63,911 nucleotides of DNA from Chitinophagales bacterium (GCA_019694955.1 JAIBAX010000023.1:1-63911), one strand, 5' to 3'. Positions 49,604 to 59,232 are shown, numbered from the stretch's first letter. Translations and numbers: made by a program. Notes: a model not told the origin generated them from the letters alone.

Positions 49604-50512
49604 ATGGAACCATTTTATGTGAGACCGAATCGATGGAACTATATTTTCCCAATTTTTTTTCTAGCTATTGGTATCATATTTGCCATCATTTTTACACTTC
49701 ACAACTATTATAATTTTATTGATACTGGAATATATGTCTTAGGAATACCTCTACTGATTGTGTTATCATTCGTGTCAAAATCTTTTAAAAAGAGGAAGTC
49801 ATATTTTATCCGTAACGATACAATAACAATTTTAGAAAACAAATCTTCGGAAACAGGCATTCAATTATTTTTAAGAGATTTGGTTAATTACCAAATAGCC
49901 GAAGAGTCTAAGGATGATGGGAAGAATGAGATACTGTATTTGTATTTCAAAAACTTTCAGATAGTTGTTGATAATTCAGAATATTCTAATTATGAGAAAT
50001 TAAAAGGTTATATCTTAACCATAGTACCTGAAGACAGAAGAATTCAAAGAGTAGAAATAAAAAGTTCAAGCATTAGAAGCATTATGTCGGTCTTGAATTT
50101 TATCCTTTTGGGATGTGTCTTTTTATCATTAAGTAATGGGCGTTTTCTTGGGAGATTTAATTTTTACAAAATTAAAGGAAAGGACAAAGGGAAATCCTTT
50201 GTGTTAACATCGATCTTAACAGAGACACCCATTATTGCTGATGACGAGGATGGTACTAATATTCAATTTTTAACGGATTCAACCAAAGATTATGTTGTTG
50301 ACATTACGGTTAAAACAAAAGACGAGGGTAATATCGATTTTATAAAAGAGTTTTGGGTAGCTGGTGATACAGTAACCTTTAGGATACATGAATATCCTTA
50401 CAAGTATTTTATCTTAGGAGAGAAAATGTCATCATTACAAAAATATTTTATAGAAGAAAAGATACAGGCAACTTCGATAGAAGTTGATAATTTGGAACTC
50501 CATAGCAAATAA
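49604..50512 (+). CDS. Membrane protein of unknown function
   Basis: A 302-residue protein. Two N-terminal membrane segments (about residues 13-33 and 40-58) are followed by a PH-like soluble part (SYFIRNDTITILENKSSETG ... NEILYLYFKNFQIVV). A third segment follows (IMSVLNFILLGCVFLSL, about 162-178) and a C-terminal beta-rich domain. The arrangement of a PH-like domain after two spans recalls bPH-type membrane proteins, but I cannot assign it. It starts 6 bp after the LD-carboxypeptidase gene and is probably co-transcribed. Confidence 0.65.
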   Translation: MEPFYVRPNRWNYIFPIFFLAIGIIFAIIFTLHNYYNFIDTGIYVLGIPLLIVLSFVSKSFKKRKSYFIRNDTITILENKSSETGIQLFLRDLVNYQIAEESKDDGKNEILYLYFKNFQIVVDNSEYSNYEKLKGYILTIVPEDRRIQRVEIKSSSIRSIMSVLNFILLGCVFLSLSNGRFLGRFNFYKIKGKDKGKSFVLTSILTETPIIADDEDGTNIQFLTDSTKDYVVDITVKTKDEGNIDFIKEFWVAGDTVTFRIHEYPYKYFILGEKMSSLQKYFIEEKIQATSIEVDNLELHSK

Positions 50513-50531
50513 TGGAGGATGCATCTTTATT

Positions 50532-50744
50532 CTAAGCATACATTAGTTTTCCTTTCGGAATAGGAATAGGTCGATTGAGTGAGGTGGCTGTTTCTATCCA
50601 CTCTTGAATAATTATTTCCACATTATTAAGGGCTTCAATATATGTTGAGCCATCTGCCATGCATCCCAATAATTCTGGAACTTCTGCAATAAAAGCATTG
50701 TCACTTTTACTCCAATATATTATAATTTCATACTTATATTCCAT
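50532..50744 (-). CDS. hicB: HicB-like antitoxin
   Basis: A 70-residue protein with the partial RNase H fold of HicB: YEIIIYWSKSDNAFIAEVPELLGCMADGSTYIEALNNVEIIIQEW, including the typical AEVPELLGC...G.T..EAL pattern. There is no added C-terminal DNA-binding domain, as in short HicB forms. It should neutralise the HicA toxin encoded just upstream (11-bp overlap). Some short HicB proteins act outside toxin-antitoxin pairs, but the HicA partner makes that role likely. Confidence 0.88.
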   Translation of the reverse strand: MEYKYEIIIYWSKSDNAFIAEVPELLGCMADGSTYIEALNNVEIIIQEWIETATSLNRPIPIPKGKLMYA

Positions 50745-50991
50745 TAACTATAATTTTATACTTAATCATTATTTCTCTAATCTGTTTTACCTGATAAGGC
50801 TTAGCTTTTGAGCCGTTTGCTTGAATATTAATGATTTCTTCAATCCCATTCTTCCATAAAATATGATGACTACCATTAACCCTCAAATTAAACCCTAAAT
50901 GGAGTAAGAGTTTCAATAAATCTTTGAATTCTATATTAGTGTCAGAACCGCCTGATAAAATCTTAATAGTCAACTTCTCAATCTTACCCAT
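50734..50991 (-). CDS. hicA: HicA-like mRNA interferase toxin
   Basis: 85 residues from the ATG at 50991 (MGKIEKLTIKIL...). A longer in-frame start is less likely because it would begin in the probable promoter region. The dsRBD-like fold and catalytic His are in LGFNLRVNGSHHILWKNG (about residues 41-58), followed by the family ending NIQANGSKAKPYQVKQIREIM. HicA cuts mRNA when free of HicB. It is at the usual first place of the pair. A TATCTTTG box lies about 30 bp upstream. Confidence 0.85.
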   Translation of the reverse strand: MGKIEKLTIKILSGGSDTNIEFKDLLKLLLHLGFNLRVNGSHHILWKNGIEEIINIQANGSKAKPYQVKQIREIMIKYKIIVNGI

Positions 50992-51087
50992 CCAGATATA
51001 AGTGATATTTTCTTTTTTCAAAGATATCAATTTTGTATCAAACTAGCCGTGCTAAAATTTAGTTTCCATTATTTTTATCGCTGAATG

Positions 51088-51117
51088 TTTGTTTGAATAC
51101 TTCACTTTATATCTTTG
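51088..51117 (+). promoter_or_regulatory. Promoter of tyrS
   Basis: TTTG (51088-51091), an 18-bp spacer, TATCTTTG (51110-51117). The ATG at 51122 is 4 bp beyond the -7 box, so the transcript would begin at or next to the start codon (leaderless). Confidence 0.6.
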
Positions 51118-51121
51118 CATC

Positions 51122-52402
51122 ATGAAGAATTTTATTGAAGAACTCAAGTGGAGGGGAATGTTACAGGATGTGATTCCCGGAACGGAAGAAATGTTGTTGC
51201 AAGGCACCACTTCCGGATATATCGGCTTTGACCCCACCGCTGATTCTTTGGGCGTTGGAAATTTGGTGCAAGTGATGACGCTGATGCATTTCCAACGTTG
51301 CGGACACAAGCCTGTCGCACTGGTAGGTGGTGCTACCGGAATGGTGGGCGACCCCTCCGGGAAAAGCCAGGAAAGAAACCTGTTGGATGAAGAAACCCTC
51401 CAACGCAATCTAAACGGTCAACGCAAGCAATTGGAGAAATTCCTAGATTTCAACTGTGGAGAAAATTCTGCTGAAATTGTAAATAACTACGATTGGTTTA
51501 AGGATTTTTCCTTCCTAGATTTTATTCGCGATATCGGCAAACATATCACTGTTAACTATATGCTGAAAAAGGACTCTGTTCAAAATCGCTTGGACAGTGG
51601 GATGTCGTTCACGGAATTTTCTTACCAGCTCGTGCAAGGGTATGATTTTTACTACTTGTATCACCATAAGAACTGCAAACTTCAAATGGGCGGTAGCGAT
51701 CAATGGGGAAATATCGTTACGGGTACTGAGTTAATCCGAAGAAAAGGACAAGGCAGCGCCTTCGCCCTTACCACACCGCTAATAAAAAAAGCAGATGGTA
51801 CTAAGTTCGGCAAAACGGAAAGCGGTAATATTTGGTTGGATAGGAATAAAACTTCTCCTTATAAGTTTTACCAATTTTGGCTAAATGCTGATGACAAAGA
51901 CGTGCGCAGCTATTTGAGGATATTTAGTTTGAAATCCAGAGAGGAAATAGAAGCACTCGAAAAAGAACAAGAAACAGCGACCGATCCTCGTATGCTACAA
52001 AGAATACTGGCAGAAGAACTGACAGAAAGGGTACATAGCAAAGCGGATCTGGAAAAGTCAATCGAACTATCTAAAATATTATTTGGGAAATCTACCAAAG
52101 ATGATTTGTTGCAATTAGAGGAGCATGAGTTATTAGATGTTTTTGATGGGGTGCCTGTTTATCACGTAGATAAGTCAATTATTGAACAAGGCATAAATAT
52201 CCTTGATTTGTTGGCTGTATCCACACAAATTCAGGCTTCAAAAGGTGAGGCGAGAAGGAATATTCAAGGCAATGCCTTGCACCTGAACATGGAGAAAATT
52301 AGTGCCGATACACTCACCATTACCAGCAATGATTTGTTGAACGGAAAATTCATTCTTGTTAGGAAGGGAAAGAAAGACTATTTCTTAGTAGTGGCAGAAT
52401 AA
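51122..52402 (+). CDS. tyrS: Tyrosyl-tRNA synthetase
   Basis: 426 residues from the ATG at 51122. The fold is that of bacterial Tyr[22 protein letters not shown] (about residues 33-52), [17 protein letters not shown] (about 65-81), [32 protein letters not shown] and the KMSKS-like loop [16 protein letters not shown] (about 225-240). A C-terminal S4 domain follows ([18 protein letters not shown]). It charges tRNA-Tyr. Oddity: the HIGH signature reads GVGN, so both histidines are absent; see findings. Its 3' end overlaps the convergent crtYcd gene by 25 bp. Confidence 0.96.
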   Translation: MKNFIEELKWRGMLQDVIPGTEEMLLQGTTSGYIGFDPTADSLGVGNLVQVMTLMHFQRCGHKPVALVGGATGMVGDPSGKSQERNLLDEETLQRNLNGQRKQLEKFLDFNCGENSAEIVNNYDWFKDFSFLDFIRDIGKHITVNYMLKKDSVQNRLDSGMSFTEFSYQLVQGYDFYYLYHHKNCKLQMGGSDQWGNIVTGTELIRRKGQGSAFALTTPLIKKADGTKFGKTESGNIWLDRNKTSPYKFYQFWLNADDKDVRSYLRIFSLKSREEIEALEKEQETATDPRMLQRILAEELTERVHSKADLEKSIELSKILFGKSTKDDLLQLEEHELLDVFDGVPVYHVDKSIIEQGINILDLLAVSTQIQASKGEARRNIQGNALHLNMEKISADTLTITSNDLLNGKFILVRKGKKDYFLVVAE

Positions 52403-53088
52403 GCAGTTTTATTCCGATATTTTTCTTGCATCAGTTCATAGAAGGTAATATTCATTAGTAGCAATAACATGCAGTAAATGGTATCTTCTATGGGTATTGT
52501 AGATATTCGAATACCTAATGTTTCTGAATCATTATAACTTACAACAGGTAACGCTGTCAGGACGCCATTTACCACAAAAAAAGGGATGAGTGAAACAATA
52601 TATCCCAAATAGAATTGCCCTAGCCATGTCGTTTTCTTTATCCATACATGGTAGGATAGTAGGAGAATTGCAGACGTAAAATTAAAGGCAGTATAAATTT
52701 TGTCGGTGTTGAGCAAAGTTACAATCGTAAGAACAATTATTATGAAGTAAGTAATGCCTGCACTATATCTACTTAACCACACTGATTTAAAATAATACTT
52801 CATACACTCGTAGATAAACATACATGCAAAGGGAACGAAGATAAAAAACAACCATTCTTCAAGTGGTAATAATAACCATTTTAAGCCAAGGATATAATGG
52901 CTATTGAAGCGCCATACTTCCATTTTTGTAAACCACGCATCCCAAACAACAAAATATATCAATGTGATGAAGATACCCAATGGAAGGAATTTCCATTTTT
53001 TGTAAAATCGCACATGTTTGTCAAAACTAAAAATGAGTGGGCATAAAATAGTGCCTAACATTAGGGCAAGATAGGTGTATTTACCCAT
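52378..53088 (-). CDS. crtYcd: Lycopene cyclase, fused CrtYcd type
   Basis: A 236-residue membrane protein with six to seven spans. It has the two catalytic acidic motifs of heterodimer-derived lycopene cyclases in one chain: [16 protein letters not shown] (about residues 74-89) and [15 protein letters not shown] (about 196-210), so two cyclase halves are fused. It converts lycopene ends to beta-rings. Its ATG shares one base with the crtB stop (TAATG), so they are a tight operon. No crtI or crtZ lies next to it. Confidence 0.88.
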   Translation of the reverse strand: MGKYTYLALMLGTILCPLIFSFDKHVRFYKKWKFLPLGIFITLIYFVVWDAWFTKMEVWRFNSHYILGLKWLLLPLEEWLFFIFVPFACMFIYECMKYYFKSVWLSRYSAGITYFIIIVLTIVTLLNTDKIYTAFNFTSAILLLSYHVWIKKTTWLGQFYLGYIVSLIPFFVVNGVLTALPVVSYNDSETLGIRISTIPIEDTIYCMLLLLMNITFYELMQEKYRNKTAYSATTKK

Positions 53089-53933
53089 TACAAGAGGTTC
53101 ATTGAATTGCGTACCATGGTGTTCATAAGTAGGTAGGCTTTTCTTTTGTTGCTCACACGAATTCTTTCCTGCATAATTTGTTCAATCGTTGATTTCTCTA
53201 TCTTCTTGAACAAATTCAGGTAGTAGATATATGCTAAATAAACGCCTCTTCTCGCACCTTTTGGTAAACGGCGAATTCCCTCTAAAGCATAATCGAAGTC
53301 TTTGCGTATGTCATGAAGGATTTCTAATTTAGCATCTTCGTTAAACTCCTGAATGTTTAACCCCGGAAAATAGACACGCCCTCTATCTTCTAAATCATCG
53401 TGGATGTCCCTCAGGAAGTTGATTTTCTGAAAAGCAGCCCCTAAGTGTTTTGCGGAAGGCGTTAACTCATCAAAAAGCAGTTTATCACCTTTGCAGAAAA
53501 CTTGCAAACACATTAGTCCAACAACCTCTGCAGAGCCATAGATATACTTATTGTAAACCGTCTTACTTTCATAATGCGTCTTATGAAGATCCATTTCCAT
53601 TGAGTCTAAGAAATCAGTAATTAGTTGATGGTCTATTTGAAACGCATTGACAACTTGCTGAAAGGCATGTAAAACTGGGTTTAGACTAATTTTTAAATAA
53701 ATGGCTTTAAAAGTATCTTTTCTGAATTCTTCTAAAAGCTCCCGCTTATCACAATGATGAAAAGTGTCTACTATCTCATCTGCAAAGCGAACAAATCCAT
53801 AGATGCCATATATCGGATTCCTAAACTCCTTGTCAAAAACACGTATGCCTAAGGAAAATGAAGTAGAGTAATTTTTTGTTATTATCTCACTGCAATTAAA
53901 GCTGGTGCTATCATATAAAGCCAAACTATCCAT
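53088..53933 (-). CDS. crtB: Phytoene synthase
   Basis: 281 residues from the ATG at 53933 (MDSLALYDSTSF...). A TTG 33 bp upstream is less likely. It is a trans-isoprenyl synthase with both Asp-rich motifs: RFADEIVDTFHHC (about residues 51-63) and NFLRDIHDDLEDRGRVYFP (about 173-191), plus TKNYSTSFSLGIRVF at the N-terminus. It joins two geranylgeranyl diphosphates to phytoene, the first committed step to carotenoids. It is followed directly by crtYcd. A striking triple TTTAAA operator lies 35 bp upstream of the ATG. Confidence 0.92.
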   Translation of the reverse strand: MDSLALYDSTSFNCSEIITKNYSTSFSLGIRVFDKEFRNPIYGIYGFVRFADEIVDTFHHCDKRELLEEFRKDTFKAIYLKISLNPVLHAFQQVVNAFQIDHQLITDFLDSMEMDLHKTHYESKTVYNKYIYGSAEVVGLMCLQVFCKGDKLLFDELTPSAKHLGAAFQKINFLRDIHDDLEDRGRVYFPGLNIQEFNEDAKLEILHDIRKDFDYALEGIRRLPKGARRGVYLAYIYYLNLFKKIEKSTIEQIMQERIRVSNKRKAYLLMNTMVRNSMNLL

Positions 53934-53968
53934 ACGTTGTTTACTTTGAAAACAGTCAAACGGCAATT

Positions 53969-54000
53969 TTGTTTAAATGTTTTTAAATTTATTTAAACAA
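53969..54000. promoter_or_regulatory. Operator candidate upstream of crtB
   Basis: TTGTTTAAAT / ATTTAAACAA is a perfect 10-bp inverted repeat with a 12-bp centre. TTTAAA hexamers start at 53972, 53982 and 53992, exactly 10 bp apart, so all lie on one face of the helix. This suggests a regulator binding as a tandem or tetramer, for example of the CarH/LitR light-responsive MerR type. Confidence 0.55.
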
Positions 54001-54154
54001 AAAAAATAGTCGTGGAGGTAATACCTTAATACATAGTCCAAAATAAAAGAGCATTGTTTGAGTAGAGACACACAAAACACGAATAACTGTTCTAAATATT
54101 TGGTATAATTCTAAAGACCCAAATCTAAAATTCAACATCCATCATCTAACATCT

Positions 54155-56284
54155 TTACTGTATCATACTCAAGAATGTATCTTCGTCAATGATATTAATA
54201 GTTGGAATTTTTTGCGCTTTGGTGAGTTTGCTTCCTGCCTTTTCTCCGGCGATGAGATAGTCTAAATTGGCACTTATTCCAGAAAGGTTTTTTCCGCCAT
54301 GTTTTTCTACCAATTCTTTGGCATCATCTCGCGACATCTTCGCCAAGGTTCCGGTGAAGAGGAAGGTTTTTCCTTCTAAAGCATTGGAAACCTGTGCGGA
54401 TTGACTATTATTACTGATGTTCACACCTAAAGACTCTAGTTGATTCAATAAGGCAATATTGTCATCATCACTAAAGAATTCTAACAGCGATTGTGCCACT
54501 TTTGGACCGATATCTTCCAGTTCTTTCAGTTTTTCTTCATCCCAGTCTTTTAAGTCTGTGAGTTTATCGACCTGTTTTGCCAACATTTTTGCTGTCGTTA
54601 CACCAACATGACGAATACCCAACGCTACAATTAATCTCCACAAAGGATTGTTTTTTGAGGCCTCGACAGAGGCTTTTAAGTTTTCTACAGATCTGTCTTT
54701 CCATCCTTCAAGACTCCTAACCTTTTGATAATCCATCTGATATATGGATGCCATATCTGTAATGATGTTCTCTGCGATAAACTTCCGAACAATTTCTTCA
54801 CCAAGTCCACTGATTTCCATAGCGTCTTTAGAGCCAAAATGAATCAGTCTTTCCTCCAATTGTGCAATACAATTCGGGTTGATGCAGCGCCATACACTTT
54901 CGTCTTCAGGCTTTACAAGATGATGCTGACAGGAAGGGCAGGTGTCAGGAAAAACAATTGGTTGTTCTTGTCCCGTTCTGGCTTCTGCAACAGCACCTAC
55001 AATATATGGAATGACATCCCCGGAACGTTCGATGATGACTAAATCACCTAAACGAATGTCTTTGTCCTTGATAAAATCCTCATTGTGCAAAGAAATAGAG
55101 CTGATCTCAACACCCGCTAATTGTACCGGTTCAATTTTGGCAACGGGCGTCACCGCACCTGTCCGTCCAACCTGATAATCGATGCGCACCAGTCGTGATT
55201 GTGCCTGACGTGCCTTAAATTTATAGGCTATTGCCCATTTGGGATGGTGTGCCGTTTTTCCGATGCGTTGTTGTTGGGCCGTGTCATCCACTTTTACAAC
55301 CATGCCATCAATTTCAATAGGGTAGTTGTCGCGTTTCTTTTCCCATGCCAAACAAAAAGCGGAGACGTCTTCTATTTGGTCAAATTGTGCTCTTTCTGCT
55401 TCGGGCGTTTTAAATCCCAACGAACGCAATAAATCCATATTGCCGAATTGCGAACGCAAGACTGCCGTGTCAATATCCTTGCCATCTATATCTTCCGCAT
55501 GTCCGATATTATAAATAATCGCTTCTAATCTCCGGGCGGCTACTTCCTTTGGGTCTTTCATTCTGAGTGCGCCGGCGGCAGTATTTCTCGGATTCTTAAA
55601 CAATTCCAACGCTTTCTTGCCTTCAGATTCCAATTTTTTATTGATATCGAGCCGCTCTTTCTGTAATTTCTTGAAGTTTTCCGTGTCGATAATTACTTCG
55701 CCCCTGACTTCTATCTTTGCAATGCCATACTGCGAGAAGTTGGCTTTTAGTGGGATGGATTTAATTGTTTTGGCATTTGCGGTTATCTCATCGCCTTCTG
55801 TTCCATTGCCACGGGTAGCCGCACGCACAAAAACATCATTTTCATACACCAAGGCAATAGAAGAACCATCGTACTTAGGCTCTACAGTGAATTTTACTTT
55901 CTGGTCTTCCTGCAATGCCTCTTTTACTTTACGGGCAAATTCCTGAAGGTCTGCAGCATTGTAGCTATTCTCCAGCGACATCATAGGTTTAAGGTGGGCA
56001 ACGGTAGGAAATTCCTTGTTCAACCCCTTGGCAACCCTTTGTGTAGGAGAGTCTGGAGAAATAAGTTCCGGATAATTCTCTTCAATTAATTTTAGCCATT
56101 TGAAAAGCAAATCATAGTCATAATCGGTAACCACAGGTTTAGATTGTACATAGTATTGCTGGTCGTGAAAATTGATAACACCTTGCAATTGCTCCACCAA
56201 TACCTTTGCTTCTGCTTCATTTGGCACCTCAAAGGTGGATTTCAATAATTGCTCCGTTAAAAGAATATATGCTGCCTGATTCAT
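54155..56284 (-). CDS. ligA: NAD-dependent DNA ligase
   Basis: 709 residues from the ATG at 56284 (MNQAAYILLTEQLL...). Domains: Ia (YYVQSKPVVTDYDYDLLFKWL); adenylation with KYDGSS (Lys at about 137); VRAATRGNGTEGDEIT; OB fold (DLVIIERSGDVIPYI); zinc finger with Cys in CPSCQHHL and CINPNCIAQL; helix-hairpin-helix repeats (LGIRHVGVTTAKMLAKQV); and a C-terminal BRCT domain (LEGKTFLFTGTLAKMSRDDA). It seals nicks in replication and repair. It is complete. The start is 4 bp after the stop of the pterin dehydratase gene upstream. Confidence 0.97.
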   Translation of the reverse strand: MNQAAYILLTEQLLKSTFEVPNEAEAKVLVEQLQGVINFHDQQYYVQSKPVVTDYDYDLLFKWLKLIEENYPELISPDSPTQRVAKGLNKEFPTVAHLKPMMSLENSYNAADLQEFARKVKEALQEDQKVKFTVEPKYDGSSIALVYENDVFVRAATRGNGTEGDEITANAKTIKSIPLKANFSQYGIAKIEVRGEVIIDTENFKKLQKERLDINKKLESEGKKALELFKNPRNTAAGALRMKDPKEVAARRLEAIIYNIGHAEDIDGKDIDTAVLRSQFGNMDLLRSLGFKTPEAERAQFDQIEDVSAFCLAWEKKRDNYPIEIDGMVVKVDDTAQQQRIGKTAHHPKWAIAYKFKARQAQSRLVRIDYQVGRTGAVTPVAKIEPVQLAGVEISSISLHNEDFIKDKDIRLGDLVIIERSGDVIPYIVGAVAEARTGQEQPIVFPDTCPSCQHHLVKPEDESVWRCINPNCIAQLEERLIHFGSKDAMEISGLGEEIVRKFIAENIITDMASIYQMDYQKVRSLEGWKDRSVENLKASVEASKNNPLWRLIVALGIRHVGVTTAKMLAKQVDKLTDLKDWDEEKLKELEDIGPKVAQSLLEFFSDDDNIALLNQLESLGVNISNNSQSAQVSNALEGKTFLFTGTLAKMSRDDAKELVEKHGGKNLSGISANLDYLIAGEKAGSKLTKAQKIPTINIIDEDTFLSMIQ

Positions 56285-56288
56285 AAGA

Positions 56289-56519
56289 TTATAGAAGTTG
56301 GTCAATTGAAGAAGCTAAGTGGTGATCCTTTTCAGTAACGATGTTTCCGGCATCGTGTGTTTGTAATGAAATGTTCACCCGATTATAAATATTCCAGATC
56401 TCTGGATGGTGGTTTTGTTGCTCAGCTAACAACCCAACCCGACATATAAAGCCGAGTGCTTCGGAAAAATCGTTGAAAATGAACGATTTGCATAATTTAT
56501 TGTCAATTTCTTCCCACAT
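56289..56519 (-). CDS. phhB: Pterin-4a-carbinolamine dehydratase
   Basis: 76 residues from the ATG at 56519 (MWEEIDNKLCKSF...). It carries the family core FSEALGFICRVGLLAEQQNHHPEIWNIYNRVNISL, with the double His and Pro of the active site, and TEKDHHLASSID near the end. It recycles the pterin cofactor of aromatic amino-acid hydroxylases, and some members also act as transcription cofactors (DCoH). At 76 residues it is slightly shorter than most (about 95-110), lacking the first helix; a longer frame upstream has no match to the family. It is 4 bp from ligA. Confidence 0.85.
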   Translation of the reverse strand: MWEEIDNKLCKSFIFNDFSEALGFICRVGLLAEQQNHHPEIWNIYNRVNISLQTHDAGNIVTEKDHHLASSIDQLL

Positions 56520-56560
56520 AACACAAAGGATGCTTATTTTTATGTGATAAAAGTAATAAA

Positions 56561-58006
56561 TTGAAAAAGATATTTTTCTCGATTCTACTGATATTGGCCA
56601 TTTTTCTCGGCATATTGTTTTGGAACTATGCAAAGTTTGATTCGCTGCAATTAAAAAAATCAGAAAAGGGCAATGATTTGGTTTTAGGTGACTCTATTGC
56701 TCACCTGCTCGCGCAGGCAATTCAGTATAAAACAGTTTCTTATGACGATACTTCTAAAATTGACTATACCACTTTTCTTCAGTTTCATCAGTTTCTGAAA
56801 GAAGCATTTCCCATGACTTTCCAAACGTTGCAAGTAGAAACAGTTAATCGCTACAGTTTACTCTTAACTTGGAAAGGGAAAGACGCACATCTCGCTCCGG
56901 TGGTTTTAATGGGGCATCAGGATGTGGTGCCAATTGAGGAAGTGACACGAAATAAATGGTTGCACGATCCTTTTTCAGGCACTATTGAAAATGGTATCAT
57001 TTACGGTCGCGGAGCGATTGACGATAAAATTAATGTGATAGGAGTACTTTGTGCAATCGAGGCAATGTTGCAGAAAAATATTCAACCTACACGCACAATC
57101 TTGCTAGTCTTTGGTCATGATGAAGAGATTGGCGGGGAGCAAGGCGCCAAGAAAATAGCAGCTTTACTCGAAGGAAGAAAAATTCGACCCGCATTCGTAT
57201 TAGATGAAGGGGGCATTATCACTGAAGAGAAAGTACCGGGATTGGAACACCAACCTGTCGCATTAATTGGTACCGCTGAAAAAGGATACCTGACATTATC
57301 CTTCAGCGTGAACATTCCTGGTGGTCATTCATCTATGCCGGAACCTGTAACAGCTATCCATGTTTTGGCTAAAGCCATAGACAGATTGGTCAATAGTCCA
57401 TTTGAGGCGAGATTCACAACACCGCAACTACAGTTTATCAGGCATTTAGGGCCCGAAATGCCATTTGTAAACAAGTTGGCAATGGCCAATCTATGGTTGA
57501 CAGAATCTTTAGTGTTAAAGCAGTTTTCTGCTTCTGCAGTTGGAAATGCCGGTGTCCGTACAACGATTGCACCTACCATATTTCATGCAGGAATAAAGGA
57601 AAATGTCGTTCCTACCAATGCGACTGCTGTTGTCAACTTCAGGCTATTACCCGGTGATAGTCCTGAAAAGGTCATTCAACACGTTACAGATGTTATACAT
57701 GATACGCTGATAAAAATTACACCGATTGGAAAAGTGTTATCAGCTTCAGCGCCTTCTCCGGATTCAGGATGGGCATATCACTTGCTATCAACGACGGTAA
57801 AAACGGTTTTTGGAAAAGCCGTTACCAGCCCATATTTGTGTATTGGTGGAACAGATGCAAAGCATTTTGAAAAAATCTGTAACCATGTTTATCGTTTCAC
57901 GCCCATGACTGATCCAATTGGTTTTCATGGGTTAAATGAACAGATTCGGGTGAATGATTTTAAAAATGCCGTGTATTTTTATTATAATTTGATGAAAGAG
58001 ATGTGA
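56561..58006 (+). CDS. M20 family peptidase, membrane-anchored
   Basis: A 481-residue metallopeptidase of the carboxypeptidase-S/PM20D1 type, starting with TTG at 56561. The N-terminal membrane anchor is KKIFFSILLILAIFLGILFW. Zinc ligands: VLMGHQDVVPIEE (about residue 119), IYGRGAIDDKINV (Asp about 152), VFGHDEEIGGEQG (Glu about 188) and the late His of IGGTDAKHFEKIC (about 434). A dimerisation lid domain contains NIPGGHSSMPEP. It probably trims peptides or N-acyl amino acids in the periplasm. The start codon is unusual; no ATG fits without losing the anchor. Confidence 0.9.
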   Translation: MKKIFFSILLILAIFLGILFWNYAKFDSLQLKKSEKGNDLVLGDSIAHLLAQAIQYKTVSYDDTSKIDYTTFLQFHQFLKEAFPMTFQTLQVETVNRYSLLLTWKGKDAHLAPVVLMGHQDVVPIEEVTRNKWLHDPFSGTIENGIIYGRGAIDDKINVIGVLCAIEAMLQKNIQPTRTILLVFGHDEEIGGEQGAKKIAALLEGRKIRPAFVLDEGGIITEEKVPGLEHQPVALIGTAEKGYLTLSFSVNIPGGHSSMPEPVTAIHVLAKAIDRLVNSPFEARFTTPQLQFIRHLGPEMPFVNKLAMANLWLTESLVLKQFSASAVGNAGVRTTIAPTIFHAGIKENVVPTNATAVVNFRLLPGDSPEKVIQHVTDVIHDTLIKITPIGKVLSASAPSPDSGWAYHLLSTTVKTVFGKAVTSPYLCIGGTDAKHFEKICNHVYRFTPMTDPIGFHGLNEQIRVNDFKNAVYFYYNLMKEM

Positions 58007-58048
58007 TACACAGAAATAATTACTTATTTTTGTGTAAAATTATAATAA

Positions 58049-59209
58049 ATGAAAAGGGGTTTATTTCTTATTATTGTTTTATTTCAGTGTTTGCAAACGT
58101 ATAGTCAGTCGGGATTTATATGGGACAATTATCATTTTGACAATCGTTTTAGGAGGTATATTACCTATGTGCCACAGAAATATTTTGATGAAAACAAGGC
58201 TGTTCCTGTAATTTTTGCTTTACATGGCTTTGGTGATAATATCGATAATTTTCGTGGGATAGGATTTCATAAGATTGCAGATACTGCCAATTTTATTGTC
58301 GTTTTTCCGGAGGCACTTCCAGTACCTATTTTAGGCTCTAATGGTTGGAATTCCGGAGCTGCATTGGTAGGGGAGATACCATTTAATGATGGTGTTGATG
58401 ATGTTGGTTTTTTAAATTCTCTGATGGATACCATCATGAGTCGTTATATGATTGATTCCTCAAGGGTGTATTTTGCGGGATATTCTTTTGGTGCCTTCAT
58501 GTGCAACAGAATGGCATGTGAGAAAAGAAGCAGGATTGCAGCTATCGGTACGGTTTCGGGAACCATTGGCAGTGCTTTAGAATGTAATCCGGGTGGTTCC
58601 ATGCCCATCATTTATTTTCATGGCACCAGTGATAATGTCATCGACTTTCAGACCAATGCTTATGGGTTGCCGGCATTTGAAAACCTTAAATTTTGGGTAA
58701 ATAATAATACCTGCAATAATGAAGCAGATACGGTGCGTGTTCCTGATATTGCGGATGATTACAGAAGAATCATCCATTATACTTACCACGATTGTACTCA
58801 AGGGGATGAGGTAGAATTCTACAAGGTCAATAATGGGGAACATGAGTGGTTGTTTGAAGGCGAAAATGACATGGATTATAATAAAACCATCTGGGCATTC
58901 TTCCAGAAATGGCAAAGACCGCAAGTGCCTACAGGTGTTTTTAACCATCAAATTATTGGGGGCGAGTTAAAGGTATTTCCTAATCCCGGACAACAAGATT
59001 TGTATGTCGATATTTCTCGTTTGGATAATGTCGGACTAAAAAGCGTGCAAGTATTGGATTTGGTAGGGAAAGTAATCTTAGAAAAGAATATTGCTCAACA
59101 AAATGATAATTATATCCGTTTGTCAGTAGATGCTTCTTCCGGCATATATTTTATTAAGGTTATTGCAGAAGACGGCAAAAGCAAGAGCATTAAGTGGGTG
59201 AAAGAATAA
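58049..59209 (+). CDS. Secreted PHB-depolymerase-like esterase with T9SS domain
   Basis: A 386-residue protein with signal peptide 1-19 (ending in TYSQS). The alpha/beta hydrolase domain of the polyhydroxybutyrate depolymerase/LpqC type has VPVIFALHGFGDNIDNF (oxyanion region), GYSFGAFMCNRMA (Ser about residue 148), IIYFHGTSDNVIDF (Asp) and NGEHEW (His about 268). The T9SS type A sorting domain starts at VFPNPGQQDLYVDI (about 312). It works outside the cell, cutting polyesters or feruloyl-type esters. A TATTTTTG box lies about 20 bp upstream. Confidence 0.88.
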   Translation: MKRGLFLIIVLFQCLQTYSQSGFIWDNYHFDNRFRRYITYVPQKYFDENKAVPVIFALHGFGDNIDNFRGIGFHKIADTANFIVVFPEALPVPILGSNGWNSGAALVGEIPFNDGVDDVGFLNSLMDTIMSRYMIDSSRVYFAGYSFGAFMCNRMACEKRSRIAAIGTVSGTIGSALECNPGGSMPIIYFHGTSDNVIDFQTNAYGLPAFENLKFWVNNNTCNNEADTVRVPDIADDYRRIIHYTYHDCTQGDEVEFYKVNNGEHEWLFEGENDMDYNKTIWAFFQKWQRPQVPTGVFNHQIIGGELKVFPNPGQQDLYVDISRLDNVGLKSVQVLDLVGKVILEKNIAQQNDNYIRLSVDASSGIYFIKVIAEDGKSKSIKWVKE

Positions 59210-59232
59210 TGTTTGTCAGGTTTAATATTGAC

